Notes: generated by a model from the sequence alone, not told the origin. A stretch of DNA of 64,000 bases from Aestuariibaculum marinum (GCF_014596975.1 NZ_JACVXD010000001.1:554928-618927); one strand, 5' to 3'; counted from the stretch's first letter, positions 37,726 through 46,242 are shown. Translations and numbers: made by a program.

Positions 37726-37766
37726 TTTTTTATCAGACTTACTGTGTATTCTTCTTTAATAGAATG

Positions 37767-37774
37767 CAAAAATA
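37767..37774 (-). promoter_or_regulatory. -7 box of the rlmL-like gene
   Basis: The minus strand reads TATTTTTG, 42 bp before the ATG. It is 3 bp from a plus-strand box, so the two promoters are back-to-back. Confidence 0.5.
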
Positions 37775-37777
37775 GCG

Positions 37778-37785
37778 TAATTTTG
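37778..37785 (+). promoter_or_regulatory. -7 box of the structured leader and methyltransferase gene
   Basis: TAATTTTG matches TAnnTTTG; transcription would begin near 37792 and include the whole hairpin region at 37819-37908. Confidence 0.55.
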
Positions 37786-37818
37786 CGTGAATTTAATGAT
37801 AATCTGAATTTAGGTTAA

Positions 37819-37908
37819 GGATTGAAGTGACATCCTTTTTTATAAGTAGCCGTAAGTGAACTTATTAAAAAGATATAACGAAAAGCCTGACCCGAAACTT
37901 TTTCGGGG
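37819..37908 (+). ncRNA. Structured leader RNA with three hairpins, upstream of a methyltransferase gene
   Basis: Three stems follow each other: GGAT at 37819-37822 with ATCC at 37832-37835; a 13-position stem at 37835-37847 with 37860-37872 (CTTTTTTATAAGT with ACTTATTAAAAAG, one T-T mismatch); and CCCGAAA at 37891-37897 with TTTCGGG at 37901-37907. The linker reads ATATAACGAAAAGCCTGA. Similar leader-like sequences (GAAGTGGCATCC, long variable stem, GATATAACGGAAAGC) recur in Flavobacteriia genomes from memory; it may be the element called Flavo-1, which I cannot confirm. A promoter box lies before it and the coding start is 16 bp after it. Confidence 0.5.
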
Positions 37909-37924
37909 AACCCACAAAACATAT

Positions 37925-38656
37925 ATGAGCAAAGACACAACGCAATGGTTTTCTTCATGGTTTGATACACCATTTTACCATATTTTATACAAAGACCGTG
38001 ACGATAGTGAAGCGCAACATTTTATGGATACGCTTACTGAATATTTAAACCTTCCGGAAGACGGTACCATTCTAGACCTACCTTGCGGACGCGGACGTCA
38101 TGCAGTGTATTTAAACTCCTTAGGTTACGATGTTACAGGTGCCGATTTAAGCGAAAACAGTATTGCTTTTGCCAAACAATTTGAAAACGACAGTTTACAT
38201 TTTGCAGTTCACGATATGTGTAAACCATTTAGTAAAAAGTTTGATGCAGTTTTTAATCTATTTACCAGTTTTGGATATTTTGATAAAGATGAAGACAATC
38301 TGAACACCATAAAAGCCATTAAAGAAGATTTAAACGACTTTGGATTTGGGGTTATTGACTTTATGAATAGTGAATATATCATTGATAATCTGGTACCAGA
38401 AGAAACTAAAACGGTTGAAGGTATTACCTTTAACCTGAAACGTTACGTGGAAGATGGTTATATTGTAAAAGATATAAGTTTTACGGCTGATGGTGAAGAT
38501 TATAATTTTCAAGAACGCGTAAAAGCGTTTAGCCTTAATGATTTTGAAGCCTTTTTTGAAGAAGCCGGAGTCTTTTTACTTGACGTGTTTGGTGATTATA
38601 AATTGCGTAAATTTAGCCCTAAAACGTCTGAACGTTTAGTCATGATCTTTAAATAA
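37925..38656 (+). CDS. Class I SAM-dependent methyltransferase
   Basis: A 243 aa methyltransferase. The glycine-rich SAM loop is ILDLPCGRGRHAVYL with the acidic strand end in VTGADLSENSIAFAK. The C-terminal half is beta-rich (FNLKRYVEDGYIVKDISF). No substrate is evident; many relatives are annotated only as methyltransferase. The ATG at 37925 (MSKDTTQWF) is chosen because the longer GTG start at 37856 would force translation through the structured leader. Confidence 0.82.
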   Translation: MSKDTTQWFSSWFDTPFYHILYKDRDDSEAQHFMDTLTEYLNLPEDGTILDLPCGRGRHAVYLNSLGYDVTGADLSENSIAFAKQFENDSLHFAVHDMCKPFSKKFDAVFNLFTSFGYFDKDEDNLNTIKAIKEDLNDFGFGVIDFMNSEYIIDNLVPEETKTVEGITFNLKRYVEDGYIVKDISFTADGEDYNFQERVKAFSLNDFEAFFEEAGVFLLDVFGDYKLRKFSPKTSERLVMIFK

Positions 38657-38681
38657 ATCGCTTTACTGAGTTATACATTTA

Positions 38682-39356
38682 ATGAATAAATTTTTATTTC
38701 CTTTTTTAGCTGTTGTTATCGGTTTTGTTCTTGCTCAAATAACCAGCAAACAAAAATCCGTTAATACCAAACTATTATTGTCTTTTAGCGGTGCATTTTT
38801 ACTGGCGCTTACCCTATTTGAATTATTACCAGAAGTCTATCATCATTTAGACTCTAAACTGGCCGGTGTTTATATCGTTTCGGGTATTTTACTGCAATTG
38901 GTTTTAGAGTTATTCTCTAAAGGAGCCGAACACGGACACGTACACGTTCATAAAGAAGACACCACATTTCCGTGGTCGCTATTTATTAGTTTGTGCTTAC
39001 ACAGCTTTTTAGAAGGTTTTGCTATACACGACCACAACGATATGGTTTATGGTATTTTAATCCATAAAATCCCGGTAGCTGCAATTATAACCATGTTTTT
39101 ATTGCAATCGGAGTACAAAAAAATTCAAATTGCAGGATTCTTAACCGTATTCGCATTAATGACCCCACTGGGAACTTTAATTTCAATAACTTCTGAAGCT
39201 GTTGCCCATTACTCTCAAGTGTTTAATGCTATTGTTATTGGGGTGTTTTTCCATATTTCAACAACCATTTTATTTGAAAGTTCTGATGGGCATAAATTCA
39301 ACTTATCTAAATTTATCTCTATTATTTTAGGTGTTGGTATAGCGTATTTAATCTAA
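38682..39356 (+). CDS. ZIP family metal transporter
   Basis: A 224 aa inner-membrane protein with about eight helices. A histidine-rich loop (GAEHGHVHVHKED) lies between helices 3 and 4, and the transport helices carry HSFLEGFAIHDH and LIHKIPVAAIIT, the paired metal-binding motifs of ZIP proteins. It probably imports zinc or another divalent metal. It lies 25 bp behind the methyltransferase gene and ahead of DUF4268; likely one operon. Confidence 0.88.
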   Translation: MNKFLFPFLAVVIGFVLAQITSKQKSVNTKLLLSFSGAFLLALTLFELLPEVYHHLDSKLAGVYIVSGILLQLVLELFSKGAEHGHVHVHKEDTTFPWSLFISLCLHSFLEGFAIHDHNDMVYGILIHKIPVAAIITMFLLQSEYKKIQIAGFLTVFALMTPLGTLISITSEAVAHYSQVFNAIVIGVFFHISTTILFESSDGHKFNLSKFISIILGVGIAYLI

Positions 39357-39376
39357 TAAAAAAACAGTAATTAAAC

Positions 39377-39805
39377 GTGTTTAGTAAAGAAGAATCGAGA
39401 AAATTAAAACAAGAGTTTTGGACGAGCTTCGGAAAATCGTTTCCAAGAAAATGGATTTTATACCATACAAAACTGAAAGGTTTTAGCTTTAAATTCTACT
39501 TCGATAATAAAAAAGCATTAGTCGCTCTTGATGTTGAAGACGATTTGGAATACCGTATTAAATACTGGGAAAAATTAGAGGCATTAAAATCGATTTTGCT
39601 TGATGATTATTTACCCGATGCCATTTACGATGAAACCTATTTTCTGGATAACGAAAAGGAAATCTCCAGAATCTATGTCCCCTTAGAGCAAAAAGTGTCT
39701 ATTCATAACAAAAATACCTGGCGCGATGTGATGGAGTTTTTTAACGAAAAAATGACCTTATTCGAAGCGTTTTTTGAAGAATATAAAGACGTTATTGAAG
39801 GCTAA
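39377..39805 (+). CDS. DUF4268 domain-containing protein
   Basis: A 142 aa protein consisting of one DUF4268 domain (KLKQEFWTSFGKSF, later WRDVMEFFNEKM). DUF4268 is also found fused to restriction-type nucleases in other proteins, but stand-alone copies like this are common and uncharacterised. Translation starts at GTG (39377), 20 bp after the ZIP stop. It overlaps the convergent GNAT gene by 4 bp. Confidence 0.82.
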   Translation: MFSKEESRKLKQEFWTSFGKSFPRKWILYHTKLKGFSFKFYFDNKKALVALDVEDDLEYRIKYWEKLEALKSILLDDYLPDAIYDETYFLDNEKEISRIYVPLEQKVSIHNKNTWRDVMEFFNEKMTLFEAFFEEYKDVIEG

Positions 39806-40296
39806 TCCATCTGCTTTTTCATAAGGTAATCGTCCATAATAAATCCGTTACCTATATCAGCTACAATTGGCCCTGCATTTATAAAGCCTAATTTTTCATA
39901 GGCTTTAATCGCTATTTCGTTATTAATGTTTACCGTTAATCGAATGGTTTTTAGACTATAACTTTTTGCTTTCTCTTCAACAAACTGCATTGCCTTTTTG
40001 GCAATTCCTTTACCTCTATATGATTTCAGGACATAAATCTTACTTAAAAACAAAGTGTCTGGTTCGGTTTTAATGCCAATATACCCAGCTGGAGTTTCAT
40101 TATAAAATACTGTAAAATATTGCATCCCATCCGCAACTTGCTGTTGCATTGCTTCAGCCGACTGAAACTTCTTCAACATATAATCGATTTGTGGCTTCCC
40201 CACTATAAGAATATAATGCTCTCGCCAAATAATATGGGCTAAAGATTCTATAACTTTAAACTCTTGATTGGTTGACGCTAATTGAATATTAATCAT
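39802..40296 (-). CDS. GNAT family N-acetyltransferase
   Basis: A 164 aa acetyltransferase with the acetyl-CoA loop in YRGKGIAKKAMQF and the following LTVNINNEIAIKAYEKLGF motif. The substrate is unknown. It is the last gene of a three-gene run with the hemolysin III and DUF4294 genes (1 bp gaps). Confidence 0.85.
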   Translation of the reverse strand: MINIQLASTNQEFKVIESLAHIIWREHYILIVGKPQIDYMLKKFQSAEAMQQQVADGMQYFTVFYNETPAGYIGIKTEPDTLFLSKIYVLKSYRGKGIAKKAMQFVEEKAKSYSLKTIRLTVNINNEIAIKAYEKLGFINAGPIVADIGNGFIMDDYLMKKQMD

Positions 40297-40297
40297 A

Positions 40298-40924
40298 TTA
40301 AATCACATAAAAGAATATCATAAAAAAATGGCAAACGGCACCAGCCAAAACAAACAAATGCCAGATGACATGGTTATAAGGGATTTTTTCAATGGCATAA
40401 AACACAATGCCTACTGTATATGCTAATCCGCCAGCAAATAACAATAAAATACCATTGCTATCCATTACCGCATTCAGATTTGTAAAATCGAATACAATCA
40501 ACCACCCCATAACTAGATACAGTAAGGTTGAAAACACACTAAATCGTCCTGTAAAAAAGATCTTGAGCACCACACCAAAAGCAGCAATTCCCCATACAAT
40601 CCAGAACAAAGGCCAGCCTAAGCTTTTTGTCAATGAAATTAATAATACCGGGGTGTATGTTCCGGCTATTAAAAGATAAATTCCAATATGGTCTACAATT
40701 CTGAAATAATGTTTGTTTTTTTCATGTGTTACCGCGTGATACAAGGTTGATGCTGAAAACAGTACAATTATAGAAATTCCATAAACCACAACACTAAACA
40801 GACTGTAAGGTGTCTTATTAGTGTTAAACACAATAAGCAACACCAGAGCGATAACACCAAAAATAGCACCGATAGCATGTGAGGTTGCATTTTGTTTTTC
40901 TTCTATTGGTGTTTGAATACGCAT
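40298..40924 (-). CDS. Hemolysin III family (PAQR-like) membrane protein
   Basis: A 208 aa protein with seven membrane helices. The family histidines and acidic residues are in EKQNATSHAIGA, STLYHAVTHEKN, IVDHIGIYLLIAGT and HVIWHLFVLAGAVCHF. It belongs to the PAQR/YqfA group, now thought to be membrane hydrolases or homeostasis proteins rather than hemolysins. Confidence 0.88.
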   Translation of the reverse strand: MRIQTPIEEKQNATSHAIGAIFGVIALVLLIVFNTNKTPYSLFSVVVYGISIIVLFSASTLYHAVTHEKNKHYFRIVDHIGIYLLIAGTYTPVLLISLTKSLGWPLFWIVWGIAAFGVVLKIFFTGRFSVFSTLLYLVMGWLIVFDFTNLNAVMDSNGILLLFAGGLAYTVGIVFYAIEKIPYNHVIWHLFVLAGAVCHFFMIFFYVI

Positions 40925-40925
40925 C

Positions 40926-41606
40926 TTATTCCGTCGTTTTATTATTCATCCATTTTTCGGTTAAATCGTAAAAATTATATTTCACTGCCGAATCCTGTTG
41001 TTCTAACAATCCGCTTTGAAAACTTCTTAGCAAAATATCTTCAATTAAATAGTCCTCTCTTACATTCATGGGGTCGAATTCTCGTTTTAATGAAATATCG
41101 AACATACTCGCCGTGGTGTTATACCAGAAGGCGCGCCACCCACTTCGCAGTTCTTTAACCAAATCGAAAGCTGTTTCCCCGGTTTGTCTATGAATTAATT
41201 TAACCAAAATCTGACCTTCGGTTCGAGAGAATTTTTTCAACTTTTCAGAAAACTCGCCTTCAATATATTTTTGAACCTGCTTGGTATATTTTTTCTTTTG
41301 TCTATTTCGTTTAATAGAGGCTAACCGTTTGTTCATGGAGTCTAACCGTTCTGCGGCCATCTTCGCGTAAGGATACACTTTTAAAGTTTTACGTCTCAAA
41401 ATTAAATACCTGATTCGATCCTCACGATTTTCAAATTTCAGCTTATTTAAAATATAAACCTCATCTAAATTAATCGACTTTTTAGGTATGGAATCACCAT
41501 CAATTATTAAGTAGGTAACATTGGTAGAATCCTGTTCAAATTCATTGATCTGTCCCCATAAAAAAACAGGTAGCAAACAAATTAAGTATGTTAAAACATT
41601 CTTCAT
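40926..41606 (-). CDS. DUF4294 domain-containing protein
   Basis: A 226 aa exported protein with a signal peptide (LTYLICLLPVFLWGQ). The DUF4294 core (about 60-200) includes YPYAKMAAERLDSMN, a lysine-rich stretch (KRNRQKKKYTKQV), and LIHRQTGETAFDLVKELRSG. It is conserved beside the M42 peptidase in Flavobacteriia. Function is unknown. It leads a run with hemolysin III and GNAT genes. Confidence 0.85.
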   Translation of the reverse strand: MKNVLTYLICLLPVFLWGQINEFEQDSTNVTYLIIDGDSIPKKSINLDEVYILNKLKFENREDRIRYLILRRKTLKVYPYAKMAAERLDSMNKRLASIKRNRQKKKYTKQVQKYIEGEFSEKLKKFSRTEGQILVKLIHRQTGETAFDLVKELRSGWRAFWYNTTASMFDISLKREFDPMNVREDYLIEDILLRSFQSGLLEQQDSAVKYNFYDLTEKWMNNKTTE

Positions 41607-41631
41607 AAAAATACTGGAGCAATTATCTTTC

Positions 41632-41639
41632 CAAAATTA
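41632..41639 (-). promoter_or_regulatory. -7 box of the DUF4294 run
   Basis: The minus strand reads TAATTTTG, a TAnnTTTG match, 26 bp ahead of the ATG at 41606. Confidence 0.5.
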
Positions 41640-41798
41640 CTAATTTACATTTTGAAAACATTTTTTTAAGTAGGTTTCTTTACCAAAACCATTCTTCAAC
41701 TTTAAAGCCTAAAATAATCCTAAAACTGTTAATATATTCCCTTTGTATAACCTTTGAATTCTATTAATATTCTTATTTTAGTGCAAAACTTTTTAAAC

Positions 41799-42887
41799 AT
41801 GACAAAGAAGAGTATTCTAAATGAAAAGTCTATCGACTTTTTAGAAAAATATTTAAATAATGCAGCACCTACGGGTTACGAATGGACGGGTCAAAAATTA
41901 TGGATGGATTACCTGAAACCCTATGTTGATGAGTTTATTACTGACACTTACGGAACTGCTGTTGGCGTTATAAATCCGGAAGCTAAATATAAAGTAGTGA
42001 TTGAGGGTCACGCCGATGAAATTTCGTGGTATGTAAATTACATTTCAGATAACGGGATGATTTACGTGATTCGAAATGGTGGTAGTGATCATCAAATTGC
42101 ACCAAGTAAAGTCGTAAATATCCACACCAAAAACGGTATTGTTAAAGGCGTGTTTGGATGGCCAGCCATTCATACCAGAAAATCAGGTAATGAAGAAGCT
42201 CCAAAACCAGATAATATCTTTATTGACTGTGGTTGTAAAACTAAGGAAGAAGTTGAAAAATTAGGAGTTCATGTAGGCTGTGTAATTACTTATCCTGATG
42301 AATTTCATATTTTAAACGACGATAAATTTGTTTGTCGTGCTTTAGATAACCGCATGGGAGGTTTTATGATTGCTGAAGTAGCGCGTTTACTTAAAGAAAA
42401 TAACAAAACTCTGCCTTTCGGATTATATATTGTGAATGCTGTACAAGAAGAAATAGGCTTACGTGGTGCCGAAATGATTGCAGATAGTATTAAACCAAAT
42501 GCTGCCATTGTTACTGATGTAACCCACGATACGACAACACCTATGATTGAAAAGAAAGTTCAGGGTGATTTAGAAATTGGAAAAGGGCCTGTAGTCGCAT
42601 ATGCTCCGGCGGTACAACAAAAACTACGTGATTTAATTACTGATACTGCCGAAGCTAAAGACATTCCGTTCCAGCGTAGTGCTTTATCTCGTGCTACCGG
42701 AACCGATACCGATGCTTTTGCTTACAGTAATGGCGGCGTGGCTTCTGCTTTAATTTCGTTACCATTACGTTATATGCACACCACTGTAGAAATGGTTCAT
42801 AGAGACGATGTTGAAAACGTGATTAAATTAATTTACGAAAGTTTACTAAATATTAAAGACGGCGAAACCTTCAGCTACTTTAAATAA
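41799..42887 (+). CDS. M42 family metallopeptidase
   Basis: A 362 aa dinuclear-metal aminopeptidase (glutamyl aminopeptidase / cellulase M group). Metal and catalytic motifs are IEGHADEISWYV, ALDNRMGGFM, VQEEIGLRGAEM, VTDVTHDTTTP and RYMHTTVEMVHRDD. The ATG at 41799 (MTKKSILNEKSIDF) is preferred over one 15 codons upstream, which adds a segment not typical of the family. The only feature between it and the next gene is an inverted-repeat element. Confidence 0.9.
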   Translation: MTKKSILNEKSIDFLEKYLNNAAPTGYEWTGQKLWMDYLKPYVDEFITDTYGTAVGVINPEAKYKVVIEGHADEISWYVNYISDNGMIYVIRNGGSDHQIAPSKVVNIHTKNGIVKGVFGWPAIHTRKSGNEEAPKPDNIFIDCGCKTKEEVEKLGVHVGCVITYPDEFHILNDDKFVCRALDNRMGGFMIAEVARLLKENNKTLPFGLYIVNAVQEEIGLRGAEMIADSIKPNAAIVTDVTHDTTTPMIEKKVQGDLEIGKGPVVAYAPAVQQKLRDLITDTAEAKDIPFQRSALSRATGTDTDAFAYSNGGVASALISLPLRYMHTTVEMVHRDDVENVIKLIYESLLNIKDGETFSYFK

Positions 42888-42893
42888 AAAATT

Positions 42894-43023
42894 AAGCTGT
42901 CTAAAAAGTCGTCATTCCGAATAAAATGAAGGAATCTTTAAAAATCAAATTTAAAATAATGAGATTACTTCGAAATACAAATTTCTCGTAATGACGGTTG
43001 CTATTACATTTTTTAGACAGCTT
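42894..43023. repeat. MITE/REPIN-like inverted-repeat element
   Basis: A 130 bp unit bounded by exact 14 bp inverted repeats (AAGCTGTCTAAAAA at 42894-42907 and its complement at 43010-43023). Inside, GTCATTCCGA (42911-42920) pairs 9/10 with 42986-42995, and AAGGAATCT (42929-42937) pairs 8/9 with 42962-42970, so the whole unit folds on itself. The core resembles the CGTCATTGCGAG...AAGTAATCT repeats seen across Bacteroidota genomes. There is no coding capacity. The right end is followed by a T-run. Confidence 0.75.
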
Positions 43024-43033
43024 TTTCTCAATT

Positions 43034-43585
43034 ATGGACGAATATATAGACATTGTTGATGCGAACGGCATTCCTACCGGCGTTTCTGAGCTAAAATCGG
43101 TCATTCACCAAAAAGGGCTTTTCCACAATACGGTTCATATCTGGTTTTATACAACAACCGGAGATATACTTTTATCGCAACGCTCGGCAAAAAAAAGTAT
43201 CTGCCCACTCATGTGGGATGTGTCTGTTGCAGGCCATATTGATGCCGGAGAATCTATTGAGCAAGCTGCTTTACGGGAAACTAAAGAAGAAATTAGCTTA
43301 GACATAACTGAATCTGATTTACAAAAAGTTGGCATGTTTAAATGCTTTCAAAGTTATGATTCTGGCATTACTGATAACGAATTCCATCATACTTATATTT
43401 GTGAATTGAAAGTTCCATTAGCATCTTTAATTCCACAGGAAGAAGAAGTTGAAACTTTAAGACTGGTTTCGTTAGAGAAGTTCCAATATCTCATAGATCA
43501 TATAGGCATCGATAACCACTTTGTACCATCTAATAAAGCCTATTATGAGGTGGTTTTGGGGAGCATAAAAAAAGTATTGATTTAA
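43034..43585 (+). CDS. NUDIX hydrolase
   Basis: A 183 aa NUDIX protein related to the isopentenyl-diphosphate isomerase-like branch (EYIDIVDANGIPTGV, then HNTVHIWFYTT). The Nudix box runs from GHIDAGES to LRETKEEISL with the catalytic glutamates present and the last glycine replaced by serine. The ATG at 43034 is used; the frame extends 12 codons into the inverted-repeat element. Substrate unknown. PrsW-like gene follows after 23 bp. Confidence 0.87.
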   Translation: MDEYIDIVDANGIPTGVSELKSVIHQKGLFHNTVHIWFYTTTGDILLSQRSAKKSICPLMWDVSVAGHIDAGESIEQAALRETKEEISLDITESDLQKVGMFKCFQSYDSGITDNEFHHTYICELKVPLASLIPQEEEVETLRLVSLEKFQYLIDHIGIDNHFVPSNKAYYEVVLGSIKKVLI

Positions 43586-43608
43586 TTCCTTTTAATTACA
43601 TTTATTAA

Positions 43609-44283
43609 ATGAATTTAATCCTGCTGGCTATTGCCCCGATTTGCATCATCATCCTCTATATTTATTCAAAAGATAAATACGAAAAGGAACCTCCAAAACT
43701 ATTATTTCTCTCTTTTATTCTGGGTTCGGTAGTGAGTATATTTATTACTTCGGTGATGTATTATAGTTTCAATATTGTACTACCCTTGCCAAATAAAACC
43801 AGCATTCTTCAGCAATTTATAAAAGCCTTTTTTGTTGTTGGCTTTACCGAAGAATTCAGTAAATACATTATTGTAAAATACTATGCACAGACCAAAGCCG
43901 ATTTTAACGAACCTTTTGACGGTATTGTATATGCCGTAATGGTATCGATGGGGTTTGCAGCCACCGAAAACATTGTTTACGTTTTAGATGGCGGCATACA
44001 AACCGCTCTTCTTCGTGCTTTTACTGCGGTTCCAGCACATGCTACTTTTGGTATCTTGATGGGCTATTATATGGGAAAAGCAAAATTCTCGAAAAACCGA
44101 TTGGCATTAAATATCGCTGGTTTACTACTCGCTATCTTGTTTCACGGGGCCTACGACTTTTTCCTGTTTATAGATTTTGTGCCCGGTATTTGGGTGGGGG
44201 CTTTTATATCACTTTTTATAGGTATCATTCTATCTAGAAATGCCATAAAAACACACCAAAAGAATTCGCATTTTAAAATTTAG
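43609..44283 (+). CDS. PrsW family intramembrane protease
   Basis: A 224 aa protein with about seven membrane helices. The PrsW motifs are VGFTEEFSKYIIVK (EExxK), GFAATENIVYV (ExxxN-like), VPAHATFGILMGYY and FHGAYDFFLF. B. subtilis PrsW cleaves anti-sigma factor RsiW. No anti-sigma gene is nearby, so the substrate is unknown. It likely shares the transcript with the NUDIX gene. Confidence 0.88.
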   Translation: MNLILLAIAPICIIILYIYSKDKYEKEPPKLLFLSFILGSVVSIFITSVMYYSFNIVLPLPNKTSILQQFIKAFFVVGFTEEFSKYIIVKYYAQTKADFNEPFDGIVYAVMVSMGFAATENIVYVLDGGIQTALLRAFTAVPAHATFGILMGYYMGKAKFSKNRLALNIAGLLLAILFHGAYDFFLFIDFVPGIWVGAFISLFIGIILSRNAIKTHQKNSHFKI

Positions 44284-44365
44284 AGCATAGTAAACTTATT
44301 TAACTTAAAGTATATTTCATTCTGTAAGAATAATATGTATATTTAAACATAAGAAAAGTTTACTT

Positions 44366-45601
44366 GTGGAATATTATAATAAATATTTTGATGGAATCTT
44401 TTGGATTCCGAATAATGAAGATGATAAGATAATTTCAACTCTCCATATAGACCAAGAAGGAAAAGCTACAATTTCATCTTTAGAGTCATTCAACAATACA
44501 GAATTTATTAATGATTTACTTAATATAGATTTGGTTCTAGGTTATGTTAATTGTCAAGATGAATCAAAAACATACAGTATTAAACTATATAATTTATACA
44601 AATCTCATGAAACATTAGGCTACTTAAATAAAGTTAAATACACTTCAAATGATGTTTTAATAGCAAAAGCAATAGATAAAAATATTAATTCTGAACCATA
44701 CACTTCAATTATGCTAAATTCTGTCTTGATTGATAATTGGGTTTCTATAACCGGTTTTAATTTTAAAAAATTTAATCATGAAAAGAATTTTGAAATAACT
44801 CATTTATATAATCAACCTGATACAATTCAACTATATAACGACGAAAAAATTAATATTTATATATATTTTAGAGCTCAATCAAGGTACCATAATCGCAGAA
44901 AATCAAGTATAACCGAAGAAGTCTTTATAAACATAGAGGTTTCTGAATTAAAAAACATAGAGGAATTAAATAAAATAAGAATAATCATTGATAGACTTCT
45001 CAATTTAATTTTATTCAAACCTTTTATTTCTTCTGTCATTGAACTAAGAACTATCGATAAAATCAATTACAGAATGATTAAAAAATTCAATGAATTTGAT
45101 TCAAACTTAACTAAATCTATTGATTTTACACTATTTAAAAACAATTCTCAAAATATATTCTCGAAATGGTTTAAAAAACAAAATAAATTAGATTTAGCTA
45201 TAGTCAATTTCTTTAGTGTTTTCGGCAGAAAAGGTGTTTTAATAGAAAATAAATTTCTAACCTATATATCGATTTTAGAAAACTTCCATAAGAATCATAT
45301 CAAAAGTGAAGCTTACTTAAAAACAAGATTAAAATATCTACTTGAAAAATCAAGTATTTCTCAAAAAATTATGGATATCAATTCTTTTGCGGACAAACTT
45401 AAAATCACAAGAAATTATCACGCACATTTGGAAGAAAAACATAAAAGTAAAAGCTTAACAGGTTTAGAAATACACTATTCTAATTATCTGCTTGAGTTTT
45501 TAATTCGAGAAATATTTTTAAATGAAATTGGTATTAAAGAAAATCTGTCAGTTCCGCCCAATGTGGAAAAATGTTTATCGATAATTAATCAATTAAAATA
45601 A
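44366..45601 (+). CDS. ApeA-like HEPN protein, putative phage-defence RNase
   Basis: A 411 aa protein. The N-terminus (YFDGIFWIPNNEDDK, with DQEGKATISSLESF) has the ApeA N-terminal domain pattern GxFWxP...Gxxxl. The C-terminal helical part has R349 and H354 in TRNYHAHLEEK, the R-x4-H active site of HEPN ribonucleases, followed by the long helices of that fold. ApeA is an abortive-infection protein against phages. The gene is markedly A+T rich (11 G/C of 60 at 45061-45120; 26 of 60 in the neighbouring prsW-like gene at 43921-43980), starts at GTG, and has no partner. Recent acquisition is likely. Confidence 0.7.
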   Translation: MEYYNKYFDGIFWIPNNEDDKIISTLHIDQEGKATISSLESFNNTEFINDLLNIDLVLGYVNCQDESKTYSIKLYNLYKSHETLGYLNKVKYTSNDVLIAKAIDKNINSEPYTSIMLNSVLIDNWVSITGFNFKKFNHEKNFEITHLYNQPDTIQLYNDEKINIYIYFRAQSRYHNRRKSSITEEVFINIEVSELKNIEELNKIRIIIDRLLNLILFKPFISSVIELRTIDKINYRMIKKFNEFDSNLTKSIDFTLFKNNSQNIFSKWFKKQNKLDLAIVNFFSVFGRKGVLIENKFLTYISILENFHKNHIKSEAYLKTRLKYLLEKSSISQKIMDINSFADKLKITRNYHAHLEEKHKSKSLTGLEIHYSNYLLEFLIREIFLNEIGIKENLSVPPNVEKCLSIINQLK

Positions 45602-45611
45602 TCCTAATCTC

Positions 45612-46226
45612 CTACCCCTTCAAAACCACTGTTTCGGCATTATACATGAAGGTTTCCTCCCACCGTTCAAAACGGTCATCGTAGTAATCTGTAAACACCA
45701 AATACTGGCATCTTCCTATACTTTCTGGTGTTCTATTTATTTCGGAAGTTAAGTTCCCCTTAAACACGAAATCAGCGTCTTCAACAATAAATAGTTGAAG
45801 CTTATTAAGGTTGATACTATTTAAGTAAAACAGTTTATTAATGCGTTTTGGTGTACCAATAATCACATCAACACCCACATAAATATCTTCACGCTGTGCT
45901 TCAATATCGTACTCGTCGTAAGCGCAATAAAATCGTAAATCGGTGCCTTTTGCATACGTTTGAAATGTGGCTTCTAAATCCAGTGCAGATTGTTTATCCT
46001 TAACAAAAATTAAAGCACGAGGCGCATCTTCAAAAGCGGTCTTTAGTTTATTAATTACACTAATTACCAAACTTGTAGTTTTTCCAGCTTCATTGGGTGC
46101 AACCACAATCATACTTGAGCCTCCTTTAATTCTTGAAATTATTTTAGACTGTAATTTGTTGGGTTCAACAATACCGTTCTGATTTAAATTTTCTTTGAGA
46201 GGTTCCAGTAATTTTTTAAAAGACAT
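45612..46226 (-). CDS. DEAD-box-like protein with a single RecA domain
   Basis: A 204 aa protein covering only the first RecA-like domain of a DEAD-box helicase. It has a Q-motif glutamine (Q26), Walker A APNEAGKTT at 43-51, GTPKRI at 124-129, and a Walker B that reads VEDAD at 148-152 instead of DEAD. The position of the SAT motif reads FTDYY. There is no second RecA domain and thus no arginine finger, so it cannot be a full helicase. The frame is intact with its own promoter and terminator-free end, so it looks like a maintained protein, not a decaying gene. Confidence 0.8.
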   Translation of the reverse strand: MSFKKLLEPLKENLNQNGIVEPNKLQSKIISRIKGGSSMIVVAPNEAGKTTSLVISVINKLKTAFEDAPRALIFVKDKQSALDLEATFQTYAKGTDLRFYCAYDEYDIEAQREDIYVGVDVIIGTPKRINKLFYLNSINLNKLQLFIVEDADFVFKGNLTSEINRTPESIGRCQYLVFTDYYDDRFERWEETFMYNAETVVLKG

Positions 46227-46242
46227 GTTGTGTTGTTTTGTG

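Noticed and set aside
37856..37924. N-terminal extension of the methyltransferase gene from a GTG
   Set aside because: It would translate the structured leader hairpins; the ATG at 37925 directly after them fits better.
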